DNA of 64,000 nt from Pandoraea pulmonicola. GTDB taxonomy: Bacteria > Pseudomonadota > Gammaproteobacteria > Burkholderiales > Burkholderiaceae. The position numbers and the translations under genes were made by a program. The stretch's first letter is position 1. Each line of letters begins with the position of its first letter. Below are positions 25,773 to 34,533 of this stretch, one piece after another. The notes under the pieces were generated by a model. The model ran no database searches. It was not told the origin of the DNA and saw nothing but the letters and a program-made list of their open reading frames with translations. Location: assembly GCF_000815105.2 (NCBI RefSeq), contig NZ_CP010310.2, positions 1,984,001 to 2,048,000 on the forward strand, written 5' to 3'.

Positions 25773-26700
25773 AATCCACCTCCCCGACGACGTCGCGAAT
25801 GGGAAACACGGGGCCTTCGCGGCACACCCGCAGAAATTGCTTGTCGCCGTCGCAATCGAACAGCCGCACGCACGACAGGCACACGCCCATACCACAGGCC
25901 ATGCGTTGCTCCATCGCCACTTCGGCGGTGATGTGCGGGTGATTCGCCAGCACGCGCTGGAGCAGCATCAGCAAGCGATGCGAGCCGCAGGTGTAGACGG
26001 CGTCGTGCGGCGCGGCATCGAGCAGCGCGCGCACGCGCGGCTCCAGCGCTTCGACGGCAGACGAGCCATCGCTGTCGAACACGCAATGCACATCGGCGAG
26101 CGCGCGCGCTTCGGGCGATCGCAGGAATTCGTCACGCATCAGGTCGGCTTCGCGGCGCGCGGACATGACCGCCGTCAAGGCGACGCCTGCCGCCGCCGCC
26201 CGCTGCACGAGCGGAGCCATGGTAGCCAGACCCACGCCGCGGGCCACGACCATGACGCGCCGCCAGCGGGTGTCGAGCGTGAACGTATTGCCGAGCGGGC
26301 CGACGATGTCCAGCGAAGCGCCTTGCGCCAGCGTGGCGAGCGCGCGTGTGCCGACGCCCGTCACGTTGTAGAGGAATTCGATCGTATCCGGTTCGGGACC
26401 GGTGCCGTAGACGCTCATCGGCCGCAGCAGGAACGGCGTCTCGTCATCGGTCACCGGGCACTTCAACTGATAGAACTGGCCGGGCCGGGTGGTGAGCGCG
26501 ATGGGCGCGTCGGCTTGCAACCGGAGGTAGCGGTAGCGCGTGTTGACGGCGCGGTGCTGCAGCACCCGGCAGCGGTGCGTCGCGACCTTGGGCACGGCAT
26601 GCGAGGGGGCATGCGCGGGCGTATGCGCATCGGTGACGTTCGACGTGTCTGGGGCCGCGGGGCGGGCGGCGTCGAGACACGTCGGCGTGGCAACTGACAT
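25765..26700 (-). CDS. PyrK-like electron transfer subunit (FAD, 2Fe-2S)
   Basis: Ferredoxin-reductase family protein of 311 residues passing electrons between NAD(H) and the PyrD-like subunit. An FAD domain (RPGQFYQLKCP, LLRPMSVYGTG) is followed by an NAD domain and a 2Fe-2S site, C-X4-C-X2-C-X15-C (ACGMGVCLSCVRLF to RVCREGP). The NAD motif reads VARGVGLATMAPL rather than the usual GGGxG, a noteworthy change. The N-terminal 50 residues are an unusual Ala/Pro/Thr-rich extension. I chose the ATG at MSVATPT; a TTG 17 codons upstream is possible. Its stop overlaps the PyrD-like start. Confidence 0.85.
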   Translation of the reverse strand: MSVATPTCLDAARPAAPDTSNVTDAHTPAHAPSHAVPKVATHRCRVLQHRAVNTRYRYLRLQADAPIALTTRPGQFYQLKCPVTDDETPFLLRPMSVYGTGPEPDTIEFLYNVTGVGTRALATLAQGASLDIVGPLGNTFTLDTRWRRVMVVARGVGLATMAPLVQRAAAAGVALTAVMSARREADLMRDEFLRSPEARALADVHCVFDSDGSSAVEALEPRVRALLDAAPHDAVYTCGSHRLLMLLQRVLANHPHITAEVAMEQRMACGMGVCLSCVRLFDCDGDKQFLRVCREGPVFPIRDVVGEVDFG

Positions 26701-26758
26701 GGAGGGCTCCGGGGAAACGGTGGAGGAGAACGAAGTAGGGGGGAGGATCAACGTCGCG

Positions 26759-28021
26759 TCATTCGAGTTCGGCGCCCTTGAGCTCGGGAATCAGGAAGCG
26801 CGTGGCGAGCATGTCGAGCACGTACAGGCTCGCGAGCAGCGCAATGGCGATCTGGAACGAGTAGCGTGCGGCGAGCGCGCCGACCACGACGGGACCGAGC
26901 CCGCCGATGGCGCGTCCGATGTTCCACAGTACGTTCTGCGCGGTGGCACGGGCTGCCGTGGGGTAGGCCTCGGACATCAGGGTGCCGTAACCCCCGACCA
27001 TGCCGTTGACGAACATCCCCATGAGCGCGCCGGCGAAGAGCATCACCGTCGGGTCGCTCAACTGGGCGTAGGCGATCACCATGATCACGGCGCCGGCCTG
27101 ATAGAGCAGGAAGGTCGGACGGCGGCCGATGCGATCGGCCAGCTGCCCGAAGGCCCATACGCCGAACATCATTCCGACGACGGTGACGGCCGTCCACACG
27201 CCCGATTTCGTGAGCGAGAAACCGAGCTTCTGCGACAGGAAGGTCGGCAGCCAGATCATGATGCCGTAGTAGCCGAAGTTCTGCACCGAGCACAGGATCA
27301 CGATGCCCAGGCTCACGCGGGTCGTGCGGGCATCCTTGACCAGCAGACGGAAGGCGTTGGCGCTGCCGTGAGCGCCTGCCGCGTTCCCCGTGCGTCGCAC
27401 GAAGACTTCCGGTTCGTGCAGCTTGTTGCGCAGCACCCAGGCCACGAACGCGGGCAGTACGCCCACGAGGAACATGCCGCGCCAGCCGATATGCATGAGC
27501 AGCAGGGGCGTGAGCAGGGCAGCGGCGAGCACGCCCGTCTGCCAGCCCAGCGCCACGTACGACGACACGCGGGCGCGCTTTGCGGCCGGCCACGCTTCCG
27601 CGGCGAGCGCCATGCCGATGCCGAACTCGCCGCCCAGGCCGATGCCCGCGATCGTGCGATATACGAGCAGATCCCAGAACCCCTGAGCAAACGCGCACAG
27701 CCCTGTGAAAACGGCGAAGAGCAGGATCGTCCACGTGAGCATGCGCACGCGGCCATAGCGGTCGGAGAGCGCGCCGAAGAGGATGCCGCCCGCGACCGCG
27801 CCGATGAGCGTCCACGTCACGAGGGCGCCGGCTTGGCCGGGCGAGAGCTGCAGACCGGCCGTGATGGCCGGCAGCATGAAGCCGAGAATCAGCAGATCGA
27901 AGCCGTCCATCGCATATCCGATGGCAGAGCCCGCGAGCGCTTTCCACGCATACGGCGTAACGGTGTCGGCGCTGGTCGTACTGGCGCGTTGTGCGCTCGG
28001 CGTATTCAGCTTGGCTTCCAT
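26759..28021 (-). CDS. MFS permease, aromatic acid/H+ symporter type
   Basis: Inner-membrane transporter of 420 residues with twelve predicted helices. The AAHS/MHS signature GYAMDGFDLLILGFMLPAI opens the first helix, and LFGALSDRYGRVRML gives the loop 2-3 motif. Substrates of the group are carboxylated rings and other organic acids, which would suit orotate or a related ring acid. It leads the unit with the PyrK-like, PyrD-like and hydrolase genes; an operator-like palindrome lies 69 bases upstream. Confidence 0.9.
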   Translation of the reverse strand: MEAKLNTPSAQRASTTSADTVTPYAWKALAGSAIGYAMDGFDLLILGFMLPAITAGLQLSPGQAGALVTWTLIGAVAGGILFGALSDRYGRVRMLTWTILLFAVFTGLCAFAQGFWDLLVYRTIAGIGLGGEFGIGMALAAEAWPAAKRARVSSYVALGWQTGVLAAALLTPLLLMHIGWRGMFLVGVLPAFVAWVLRNKLHEPEVFVRRTGNAAGAHGSANAFRLLVKDARTTRVSLGIVILCSVQNFGYYGIMIWLPTFLSQKLGFSLTKSGVWTAVTVVGMMFGVWAFGQLADRIGRRPTFLLYQAGAVIMVIAYAQLSDPTVMLFAGALMGMFVNGMVGGYGTLMSEAYPTAARATAQNVLWNIGRAIGGLGPVVVGALAARYSFQIAIALLASLYVLDMLATRFLIPELKGAELE

Positions 28022-28089
28022 GATCGGTTCCTGTGTCGGTTCGTGTGGGGCGGCGAGGGGGAGAAAGTGCTAAGCCGAACCCGTCAAAT

Positions 28090-28105
28090 ATCTAAATTTT
28101 TAGAC
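28090..28105. promoter_or_regulatory. Operator-like palindrome upstream of the MFS-PyrK-PyrD operon
   Basis: ATCTAAATTTTTAGAC matches the perfect palindrome GTCTAAATATTTAGAC (28557-28572) at 14 of 16 positions. It stands out from the GC-rich surroundings. Probably bound by the XRE-type regulator at 30203. Confidence 0.6.
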
Positions 28106-28218
28106 GGTCAAGGCGAAAAAAGCGAATAACTGGGGCAGGCGGCGTCGCGCACGATGAGCAGCGCGGTGTCCTGGTGCGACGCATCCCGCCGTCACCCCTG
28201 TTTTCACCGCCCACGGGT

Positions 28219-28545
28219 TCATGCGCAAACCTCGGCCGAAAGTTGTGCCGCGAAGGTATTGAGCGCGGTGAGGAAGCTGGCGTCCGAGGCGGCCGCCGCA
28301 TCGCGCAACGTCATGGCATAGCTTCTGCAACGCGCGAGGAACGCGTGGAATGTCTCGCCGTTCGCAGCGACGCCGGATTGGCGCTCTGTGAACGTCTGTG
28401 CGGCCTGCGCCAGCAGCAACAAGGCGGCGGACTCTCGCGTCGCTGTATGTGACGCATGCAGACAGCGCGCGGCGAAATCCTCGATGTCGGACAGACCGGC
28501 CGTATCGCGCTGTAACCAGGCGTATGCAAGCTGCAGATCCATCAT
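28219..28545 (-). CDS. Small hypothetical protein of the palindrome regulon
   Basis: 108 residues (107 if the second Met is used), predicted all-helical and Ala/Leu rich, with no signal peptide: MMDLQLAYAWLQRDTAGLSD at the start, then two or three amphipathic helices. I do not recognise the family. An operator-like palindrome ends 12 bases before its start, so it belongs to the same regulon as the catabolic operon. Confidence 0.65.
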   Translation of the reverse strand: MMDLQLAYAWLQRDTAGLSDIEDFAARCLHASHTATRESAALLLLAQAAQTFTERQSGVAANGETFHAFLARCRSYAMTLRDAAAASDASFLTALNTFAAQLSAEVCA

Positions 28546-28556
28546 GCTCTCCAGTT

Positions 28557-28572
28557 GTCTAAATATTTAGAC
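28557..28572. promoter_or_regulatory. Perfect operator palindrome GTCTAAATATTTAGAC
   Basis: A perfect 16-bp palindrome located 12-27 bases before the 108-residue gene, overlapping where its promoter should be. Best copy of the shared motif. Confidence 0.65.
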
Positions 28573-28808
28573 TAAACGAACCCAACGAGGTGGGCAAGGC
28601 GAAAATTATCGGGTCAAACCCTGAGGCCGATCGACGGTGATGGTGGCTGACGCGGCGGGTTCGCCCGCTGCCGTCGCCATTCTCCGACGCACGTCCATGC
28701 CTTCCGACGCGCTACCGCGGCGGTTGGCCGCATGACGGACGCCTGGAGGTGCGAGCGCCCGGGTAAGGGTGACGGCACACCTGTGCCGCCATCCCGCCTT
28801 CGACGCGT

Positions 28809-29861
28809 TCAGAACTTCATGCGCAGACCGGCGCCGTACGTCTGCCCGGTCGACAGATCGCTCATGTGGTCGTACTTGTATGCCGCGTAGATGTCCGTAC
28901 GCTTGGACAGTGGATAGTCGTAGCCGAGCGCCCACGTGGTGCGACGCTGGTTGTCGCCCGAGCCGTTCGATCCGGTGTAGGCCACCGAAGCGAGCACGCT
29001 GCCCCGGCCCACAGGCACCGAGGCGCCCAACTGACCCGTATTCGCGTGGAAGTTGCCGCTTGCCGCCTGACTGGCCACGAGCATGTACTGCGCGAAGACT
29101 TTCACGACGGCGAAGTCGTACGAGAGGCCGACCTGAGCGGTGTTCTGGTTCGTGAGCCCGGCCACGCCCGGCAGTTGCGTACCGAAGTCGCCCGGCGTGT
29201 TGCTGAAGTTCACGTACTGATAGTTCGCGGCGGCCGCGAACGGCCCGTTGGTGTACGTGAGAGCCGCCCCCCATTTCTTCGCGCTATGGTCGCTCGCGCT
29301 GTTCCCCGTGGCGTAGATCAGCGTGCCGGCAAGCCCGGCGTAACCTGGCGACGTGTACGCCACCGCGTTGTTCCAGGCCGAGTCCCCGACCACGCCTTGC
29401 GTCCCCAGACCCTTGTAGGTGTGGAAGATCATCGGCGAGAACGTGTACGAGTTGTTGAACGGGTTGAACTGGATCGTCGCGAGATAGAGCGGCGTGGTGA
29501 TGCGCCCGATGCGCAACGTGCCGAGGGTGGTGTTCGACAAGCCCACGTAGGCGTTGCGCGAGAAGAAGCTGTCGCCCGCGAAGCGCCCGTAGGTGCCGTT
29601 GTTCGGTTGGAAGTAGCTTTCCAGCACGAACAGTGCGCTGTTGCCACCGCCGAGGTCTTCCGTGCCCGACATGCCCCAGTACGAGGTGGTCATGCCACCG
29701 CCTTGCTGCACCACGGCGGCGTTGCCGCCCGGGTTCTTCACCGAGCCGACGTAGGCGTCGGCAAGTCCGTAGAAACTCACGCCCGACTGCGCGTGCGCCG
29801 TGGTGGCGAGCGTTGCTGCGCCCAGTGCGGCGGCGCCAGCCACCTTGTGCCAGGTCTTCAT
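28809..29861 (-). CDS. Gram-negative porin (Burkholderia OmpC-like)
   Basis: Outer-membrane general diffusion porin of 350 residues. Signal peptide MKTWHKVAGAAALGAATLA, cleaved at AHA-QSGVSFYG, which opens the first strand as in betaproteobacterial porins. Alternating strands continue to the end, closing in the typical C-terminal YGAGLRMKF with terminal Phe. GAGAGGG precedes two adjacent ATGs; I used the second. A degenerate operator copy lies 18-33 bases upstream. It may admit the substrate of the neighbouring catabolic operon. Confidence 0.92.
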   Translation of the reverse strand: MKTWHKVAGAAALGAATLATTAHAQSGVSFYGLADAYVGSVKNPGGNAAVVQQGGGMTTSYWGMSGTEDLGGGNSALFVLESYFQPNNGTYGRFAGDSFFSRNAYVGLSNTTLGTLRIGRITTPLYLATIQFNPFNNSYTFSPMIFHTYKGLGTQGVVGDSAWNNAVAYTSPGYAGLAGTLIYATGNSASDHSAKKWGAALTYTNGPFAAAANYQYVNFSNTPGDFGTQLPGVAGLTNQNTAQVGLSYDFAVVKVFAQYMLVASQAASGNFHANTGQLGASVPVGRGSVLASVAYTGSNGSGDNQRRTTWALGYDYPLSKRTDIYAAYKYDHMSDLSTGQTYGAGLRMKF

Positions 29862-29878
29862 CATTCCCTCTCTGCTTT

Positions 29879-29894
29879 GTACAAATTTATGGAC
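29879..29894. promoter_or_regulatory. Degenerate operator copy before the porin gene
   Basis: GTACAAATTTATGGAC matches the regulon palindrome at 11 of 16 positions, just upstream of the porin start. Weak alone, suggestive in context. Confidence 0.3.
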
Positions 29895-30008
29895 GGCGCG
29901 CAGGCTACCACTGCCGGCGCACGCGGTCATCCCCAAACGGGGAAGGGCAGCCCTGTGGTGCAGGGCATTCTCGTCGGATGGGGGAATCCGTGAGAGGATC
30001 GTGCCGAT

Positions 30009-30024
30009 GTCTAAAAAAATAGAC
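30009..30024. promoter_or_regulatory. Operator-like palindrome between porin and regulator genes
   Basis: GTCTAAAAAAATAGAC, 13 of 16 positions identical to the perfect copy, with intact GTCTA/TAGAC arms. It lies in the divergent gap between the porin and the XRE regulator and could control either. Confidence 0.55.
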
Positions 30025-30123
30025 AATCGGAAAAATATTCTCGTAGCGGATGTGGGGCGCACGCGACAGTGTCCTCGATACGAGACCGGCAAATGCACCG
30101 CCGTGCGGGTGCCGGTGCACCGG

Positions 30124-30129
30124 TATAAT
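30124..30129 (+). promoter_or_regulatory. Candidate -10 box of the XRE regulator gene
   Basis: A perfect TATAAT 74 bases before the TTG start chosen for the regulator. No good -35 is seen. It argues against the long ORF start at 30050. Confidence 0.35.
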
Positions 30130-30202
30130 CCCGGCACCGCCATGCGCGTGCTCCGCGACCAAGTACGCACCGGCATGGGCGAGGTATCCGACAGGGGGCG
30201 AT

Positions 30203-31117
30203 TTGAATCGAACTGCGACGACTTCCCGGGCGCCGAGAGGCGCGCGCTTCAACTTCCGAGCCATCGGCGAGCGCTTGCGCGCCTATCGGCTGGCGGCGGA
30301 GTTGCGCAGTGACGATGTGGCGGAGCAGCTCGATATTTCGCGCGCCGCGATTTACAAGCTCGAGCGTGGCGAGATCGTCAAGATCGATACGCTGGAGCGG
30401 CTCGCGGCGCTGCTGGGGGTATCGCTCGCCAACCTGCTTGGCGTGGAGGTCGAGTACCACGACTCGGCGGTGAGCTACTTCGAGCGCATGCGGCAACTGG
30501 AGAGTCGCTCCGAGCGCATCGTTGCGCACTTCGACCCGATTTCCTTTCTGCTGACATCGGACGACTACGACGTGTGGCTTCGGCACATGCTCGAGGAGAG
30601 CATTCCGCCGCGCCTGGCCGATCGTCACTGGACGAACACGATGGACCGTGTGCTCGGCATTCTGCAGGAGCGCAAGTCGAGCTTTTCGCGGCAGCGGCTC
30701 GCGGTGACGAGCCTTATCGGACTGCGTCAGATCGAGCAGTTCCTGCATCACGGCCTGGTCGGACGTCTCGGTCTCCCGCCGGGCGTGCAGTTGGAGCGCA
30801 AGATGGCCGCGCGCCGCGAAGTCGCGCGCATCGTGGCGTTCCTCGAAGCGGATACGGCCGGCGTGCAGATCGGCATCGTGAGCGACAACATGCCGAACGA
30901 GACGTTCCAGATCTTCGAAGCCCAGGGCGAGGCGTACGTTGCCGTGTCGCCATTCCGCCTGGGCGAGTTGCCGAATCTGCGCACGGGCATCGCCACCATC
31001 ACGACGTCGCCCGACGGCGTGGGCATGTATCGCGCCATGATCGACCGCCTGTGGGCGGACTCGGCCAAGGGCAAGGAAGGCGCGGCCTTGCTCGGACAAC
31101 TGCTGGCGAGATTCTGA
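30203..31117 (+). CDS. XRE family transcriptional regulator with C-terminal sensory domain
   Basis: About 304 residues. The N-terminal Cro/CI helix-turn-helix (IGERLRAYRLAAELRSDDVA, then LDISRAAIYKLERGEIVKI) occupies about 17-75. The remaining 220 residues form a separate domain of unknown ligand (VAHFDPISFLLTSDDYDVW and VSDNMPNETFQIFEAQGEAY). I chose a TTG with AGGGGG five bases upstream; an ATG at 30050 adds 51 Cys/Pro-rich residues unlike a protein start. The neighbouring palindromes are its likely operators, so it probably controls the porin and the PyrD-like operon. Confidence 0.8.
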   Translation: MNRTATTSRAPRGARFNFRAIGERLRAYRLAAELRSDDVAEQLDISRAAIYKLERGEIVKIDTLERLAALLGVSLANLLGVEVEYHDSAVSYFERMRQLESRSERIVAHFDPISFLLTSDDYDVWLRHMLEESIPPRLADRHWTNTMDRVLGILQERKSSFSRQRLAVTSLIGLRQIEQFLHHGLVGRLGLPPGVQLERKMAARREVARIVAFLEADTAGVQIGIVSDNMPNETFQIFEAQGEAYVAVSPFRLGELPNLRTGIATITTSPDGVGMYRAMIDRLWADSAKGKEGAALLGQLLARF

Positions 31118-31302
31118 CGCGTCGGTCGATGGCCGTTCCGGCGCCGCTCGGTGCGTGACGCCGGGCGCACCGTTCCTACGGGAAAGACGTCGAGCGATTC
31201 CACAACCAGAAGCCTTCCGTCACATTCGACATCCCGTTGCGTTGCAAGCGACTAGTCTCCTCGCGCCAAGACCCGGTGGTCTTGCGATCAGGAGATTACG
31301 TT

Positions 31303-33387
31303 ATGGGATTCCCAAGAATTTTTTCATCGCAGGTCACGCCGCCTGTCGTGACACTGAGCCAGCGTCCGAAATCGGGCGATCTGCACGACAGTTTCGGTAC
31401 CGATTTCGAGCGGCTCGGGCAGACGAGCCCCATCGCATCGAAATCGCCGTCCGCCCGCCCGTGGCGAGTCTGTCCCGAGCGCGCTCGCACCGTGCCCGGC
31501 GGGACGAGGCAAGTGTCGTACGGTGCGTGGCTCGCCGACTCGGGGCGCGATTGCTACGCCGTGATGGGGATGACGGCGGGCGTTGCCGCCCTGGGGCCCG
31601 TGGGCGACGCCCTCCGGGACTGGCGCATGTCGTTCCTTACCGACGTCAATGCCGCGCGAGACTTCGAAGGCGATCGTCACGACGCGTTGCGCGATATCGG
31701 CTGGGGGAGCCGGGTCTTCGATGTGCCGCGATTGCGCGCTTTTCACATGGGGGCGTTCCAGGTGCAGGCGAACGCCGTCGCCGGGCTGAGCGCGTGGATT
31801 GCGCAGCAATCGGCGGCGGGCGAGGCCTCTGCACCTGCGGACCTCGACGCCACCATCGATGCGGCGCTGGTCGAACGCGCGACGGATTTGCGCGACACGA
31901 TGTTTGTCTACACCGCGAAGTCGATACGCAACCGCATCGCGCAACTCAACTGTGAGCGGCGCGATCTGTTCCTGCTCAATGACATGACGCGCGAGGCCGA
32001 AGGCATCGTCGGAAAAGGTGGCGAGAACGTACCTTTGCGCCTCGCGGTGCGCGGCGACAAGTGCGTGCTCAAACCTGCGAAATCGCGATCAAGGTTTCCG
32101 ATCTGCATACAGCGCGCGCGTCGCGAGGCGGCCGCGTTGGCGCTGATGCTGGGGCGTTCGCCGAACGAACCCGTCACGCTGAAGACGTTGCGCGATCAGG
32201 GTTTCGGTCGTCACGAAAGCACGGTGCTGCTTGGCGATGCGCGCTGGACCGGTGTCGACATGGCGCCGGACGAACCGTGGTTGTTCGGTCGTATCCGCGA
32301 GCTGGAAAACGCGAAGCGCTCGGGCTTCAGTCTGCTCGACGAGATGAAGGACAGTGTGAACCGGCCGTACCGGGCGGGGGCGCCGGCGCTGGTCGTCGAC
32401 GACAGCGCGGTCGATGTGGTGACAGAGGCGTCGTTGGGGCATCCCGGCGAGTTGCTGCTGCCGCAGGACAGGCACGAACCGTTGCGTGCGACATCTCGTC
32501 CGGTCGTGTCGGCGGAGGGCGCGCATCGGCGTGGATCGTCGGTCGACGACATGACGGCCGATGAACTCACGCCGCCGCAAACGCCTGCCCGCGAGGTCGG
32601 TAATGGCCCCACACCTCGCTCGACCGGTCGCGCATCCGTCGAGTTCGCGCGGACGATGGTGGATGCCGGACCGCAACGCCCGCGGGCACAGCGACAGGTG
32701 GTCTTTGCCGAGGTCATCGGCACGGACGACAATGCACGCGCCTCGCCATTGTCGTCGCATTCGCCACGGTCGCCACAGTCGCTCGGACAGCCGTTGTCGC
32801 AGTCCTCACCGCACTACGAATCGCAGCTGGAGTCGCGTGTGACACGGCACTACCAGCGACGCCACGAATCGCCGTCGCCGATCGCGTTGGCGTCGTCGAC
32901 CGCTTCGGATGTTTCGACACCCTTGATACCCTCAACGCCTTCGACGCCGACGCCGCCACAAACACCTCAGTCCCGGCAGGCTTCGCAGGCGCCGTCTACA
33001 CCGTCGTCGCTTCCACCGCCCGACGACCGGTCCGCTTCTCAGGGGGCTGACGATGCACCGCGCGCTCGCCGCCAGGACAAGTTCGAAGAGAAAGCGAACC
33101 GCCGTCCACACGTCACGTCGGCGCCGAAGCTGCCACCGGTGCTCTCGCTGAAGACGCTCAGGGCCAGGCATGGTCCCGCGCTGCGCGCCGCCGAAGCGCT
33201 GTCGGCGGAAAGGCTTCAGCAGGAGGAGAAGGCTGCCGAGCTTGCGCGCAGCCGCGTTGCCGCGGTTACCGCATCGGCCACGCCACCCGCGCGGTCGCCG
33301 GCAGGTGCTGCAGTGGCTTCAGTCGCTCCAGACGTGCCGTCCTCAAGGCCGCCGCATATGCCATCGATGCCGCCGATTCGGGAATAA
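31303..33387 (+). CDS. Large hypothetical protein with disordered Ser/Pro/Thr-rich C-terminal half; effector-like
   Basis: 694 residues, no signal peptide or membrane helix. The first 40 residues are polar and Ser/Pro/Thr rich. A folded part spans about 60-370, including DRHDALRDIGWGSRVFDVPRL, LNDMTREAEGIVGKGGENVP and ARREAAALALMLGRSP. From about 400 to 590 the chain is low complexity, with many SP and TP pairs and TPPQTP, before a charged helix near 650. AGGAG precedes the ATG by eight bases. I recognise no family. The plan resembles secreted effectors of Burkholderiaceae, but nothing proves secretion. A strong terminator follows. Confidence 0.7.
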   Translation: MGFPRIFSSQVTPPVVTLSQRPKSGDLHDSFGTDFERLGQTSPIASKSPSARPWRVCPERARTVPGGTRQVSYGAWLADSGRDCYAVMGMTAGVAALGPVGDALRDWRMSFLTDVNAARDFEGDRHDALRDIGWGSRVFDVPRLRAFHMGAFQVQANAVAGLSAWIAQQSAAGEASAPADLDATIDAALVERATDLRDTMFVYTAKSIRNRIAQLNCERRDLFLLNDMTREAEGIVGKGGENVPLRLAVRGDKCVLKPAKSRSRFPICIQRARREAAALALMLGRSPNEPVTLKTLRDQGFGRHESTVLLGDARWTGVDMAPDEPWLFGRIRELENAKRSGFSLLDEMKDSVNRPYRAGAPALVVDDSAVDVVTEASLGHPGELLLPQDRHEPLRATSRPVVSAEGAHRRGSSVDDMTADELTPPQTPAREVGNGPTPRSTGRASVEFARTMVDAGPQRPRAQRQVVFAEVIGTDDNARASPLSSHSPRSPQSLGQPLSQSSPHYESQLESRVTRHYQRRHESPSPIALASSTASDVSTPLIPSTPSTPTPPQTPQSRQASQAPSTPSSLPPPDDRSASQGADDAPRARRQDKFEEKANRRPHVTSAPKLPPVLSLKTLRARHGPALRAAEALSAERLQQEEKAAELARSRVAAVTASATPPARSPAGAAVASVAPDVPSSRPPHMPSMPPIRE

Positions 33388-33443
33388 CGACGCGGCTCAC
33401 TCGCAAGGCATGGTCCTCGCATCGAAAAGCGCGAGTTTCGAGA

Positions 33444-33476
33444 CGCCGTCCCTCGTTGTCGAGGGGCGGTTTTTTA
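33444..33476 (+). terminator. Intrinsic terminator after the 694-residue gene
   Basis: CCGTCCCTCG and CGAGGGGCGG pair around TTGT and run directly into TTTTTT. The rest of the 420-base gap to the dehydrogenase operon (33388-33807) holds an AT-rich stretch near 33585 that may contain its promoter, and no gene. Confidence 0.8.
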
Positions 33477-33807
33477 TTGCCATCTCGGCATACGGAATGT
33501 CTCGGAGTTCTCTCCAAACTGCCGAAAATGCCCCGAACCCCCCCTCGATGTTCTGCATGCCAAAACACGTCGTGCGCGCGTGATAGTAAATATTTTAATT
33601 ATTGGCAAGCCTTTTCCATCAACAAGTTGCGCAACTTTCGCAACGAACTCGACTTTGCCATGTAGGGAACTTGTAAGTAGAATGGCCGCGTTAAATTGCG
33701 CTACGCGAGGTGAATGCCCCCGTCAGGTTTTCTTCACGCATTGCGAGCCCCCGCTTGACTGTCATGCGTGATTCGTCCCGTCCCCCACAAAAAACGGAGA
33801 ACACTCC

Positions 33808-34530
33808 ATGTCACAGGACAAGGAACCGCGCCGGCGCTTTTTGCGCCAGGTGCTGGCGATCGTCCCTGCCACGACGCTCGCCGCCGGTGCGACGCTTACG
33901 CAGTCCGCCTGCAGCAGCGATAAAGCCGCGGCCCCCGCCGCTTCGAACACCCCCTACGAGCCCAAGTACTTCACTGCCGACGAGTGGCGTTTCGTCAACG
34001 CGGCGGTCGACCGCCTGATTCCGGCCGACGATCTCGGCCCGGGCGCACTGGCTGCGGAAGTGCCGCAGTTCATCGACCGTCAGATGGAGACGCCGTTCGG
34101 CCACGGCAAGCTCTGGTACATGCAGGGCCCGTTCCACACCGATCAACCGCCCGAAATGGGCTACCAACTGAGCCTAGTGCCGCGCGACATCTATCGCCAC
34201 GGCATCGCGGCCTGCGACGCCTACTGCAAGAAGCAGCACAACAAGGCGTTCGCCGATCTCGACCATGCCACGCAGGAAGCCGTGCTCGGCGATCTGGAGC
34301 ACAGCAGGATCGAGTTCGACAGCGTGCCGGCCCGCACCTTCTTCTCGTATCTGCTTGGCAATACCAAGGAAGGTTTTCTCTCCGATCCGATTCACGGCGG
34401 CAACAAGGACATGGTCGGCTGGAAGCTCGTCGGGTTCCCGGGGGCGCGCGCGGACTTCATGGACTGGGTGGACCAGCCGAACGTCAAGTACCCGTACGGG
34501 CCCGTGTCGATTTCCGGAAAGCGGGGCTGA
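33808..34530 (+). CDS. Gluconate 2-dehydrogenase subunit 3 family protein
   Basis: Small subunit of a membrane-associated FAD dehydrogenase, 240 residues. The N terminus (EPRRRFLRQVLAIVPATTLAAGATL) looks like a twin-arginine signal, which would carry the folded complex to the periplasm, and is followed by SACSS, a possible lipobox. The rest matches the family: YFTADEWRFVNAAVDRLIP, GPGALAAEVPQFIDRQM and FFSYLLGNTKEGFLSDP. The GMC subunit gene starts four bases after its stop. Confidence 0.9.
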   Translation: MSQDKEPRRRFLRQVLAIVPATTLAAGATLTQSACSSDKAAAPAASNTPYEPKYFTADEWRFVNAAVDRLIPADDLGPGALAAEVPQFIDRQMETPFGHGKLWYMQGPFHTDQPPEMGYQLSLVPRDIYRHGIAACDAYCKKQHNKAFADLDHATQEAVLGDLEHSRIEFDSVPARTFFSYLLGNTKEGFLSDPIHGGNKDMVGWKLVGFPGARADFMDWVDQPNVKYPYGPVSISGKRG

Positions 34531-34533
34531 TCC

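Noticed and set aside
30050..30202. Extended N terminus of the XRE regulator
   Set aside because: Cys/Pro-rich, not helix-forming, and a TATAAT box lies inside it; the TTG at 30203 has a good ribosome binding site.
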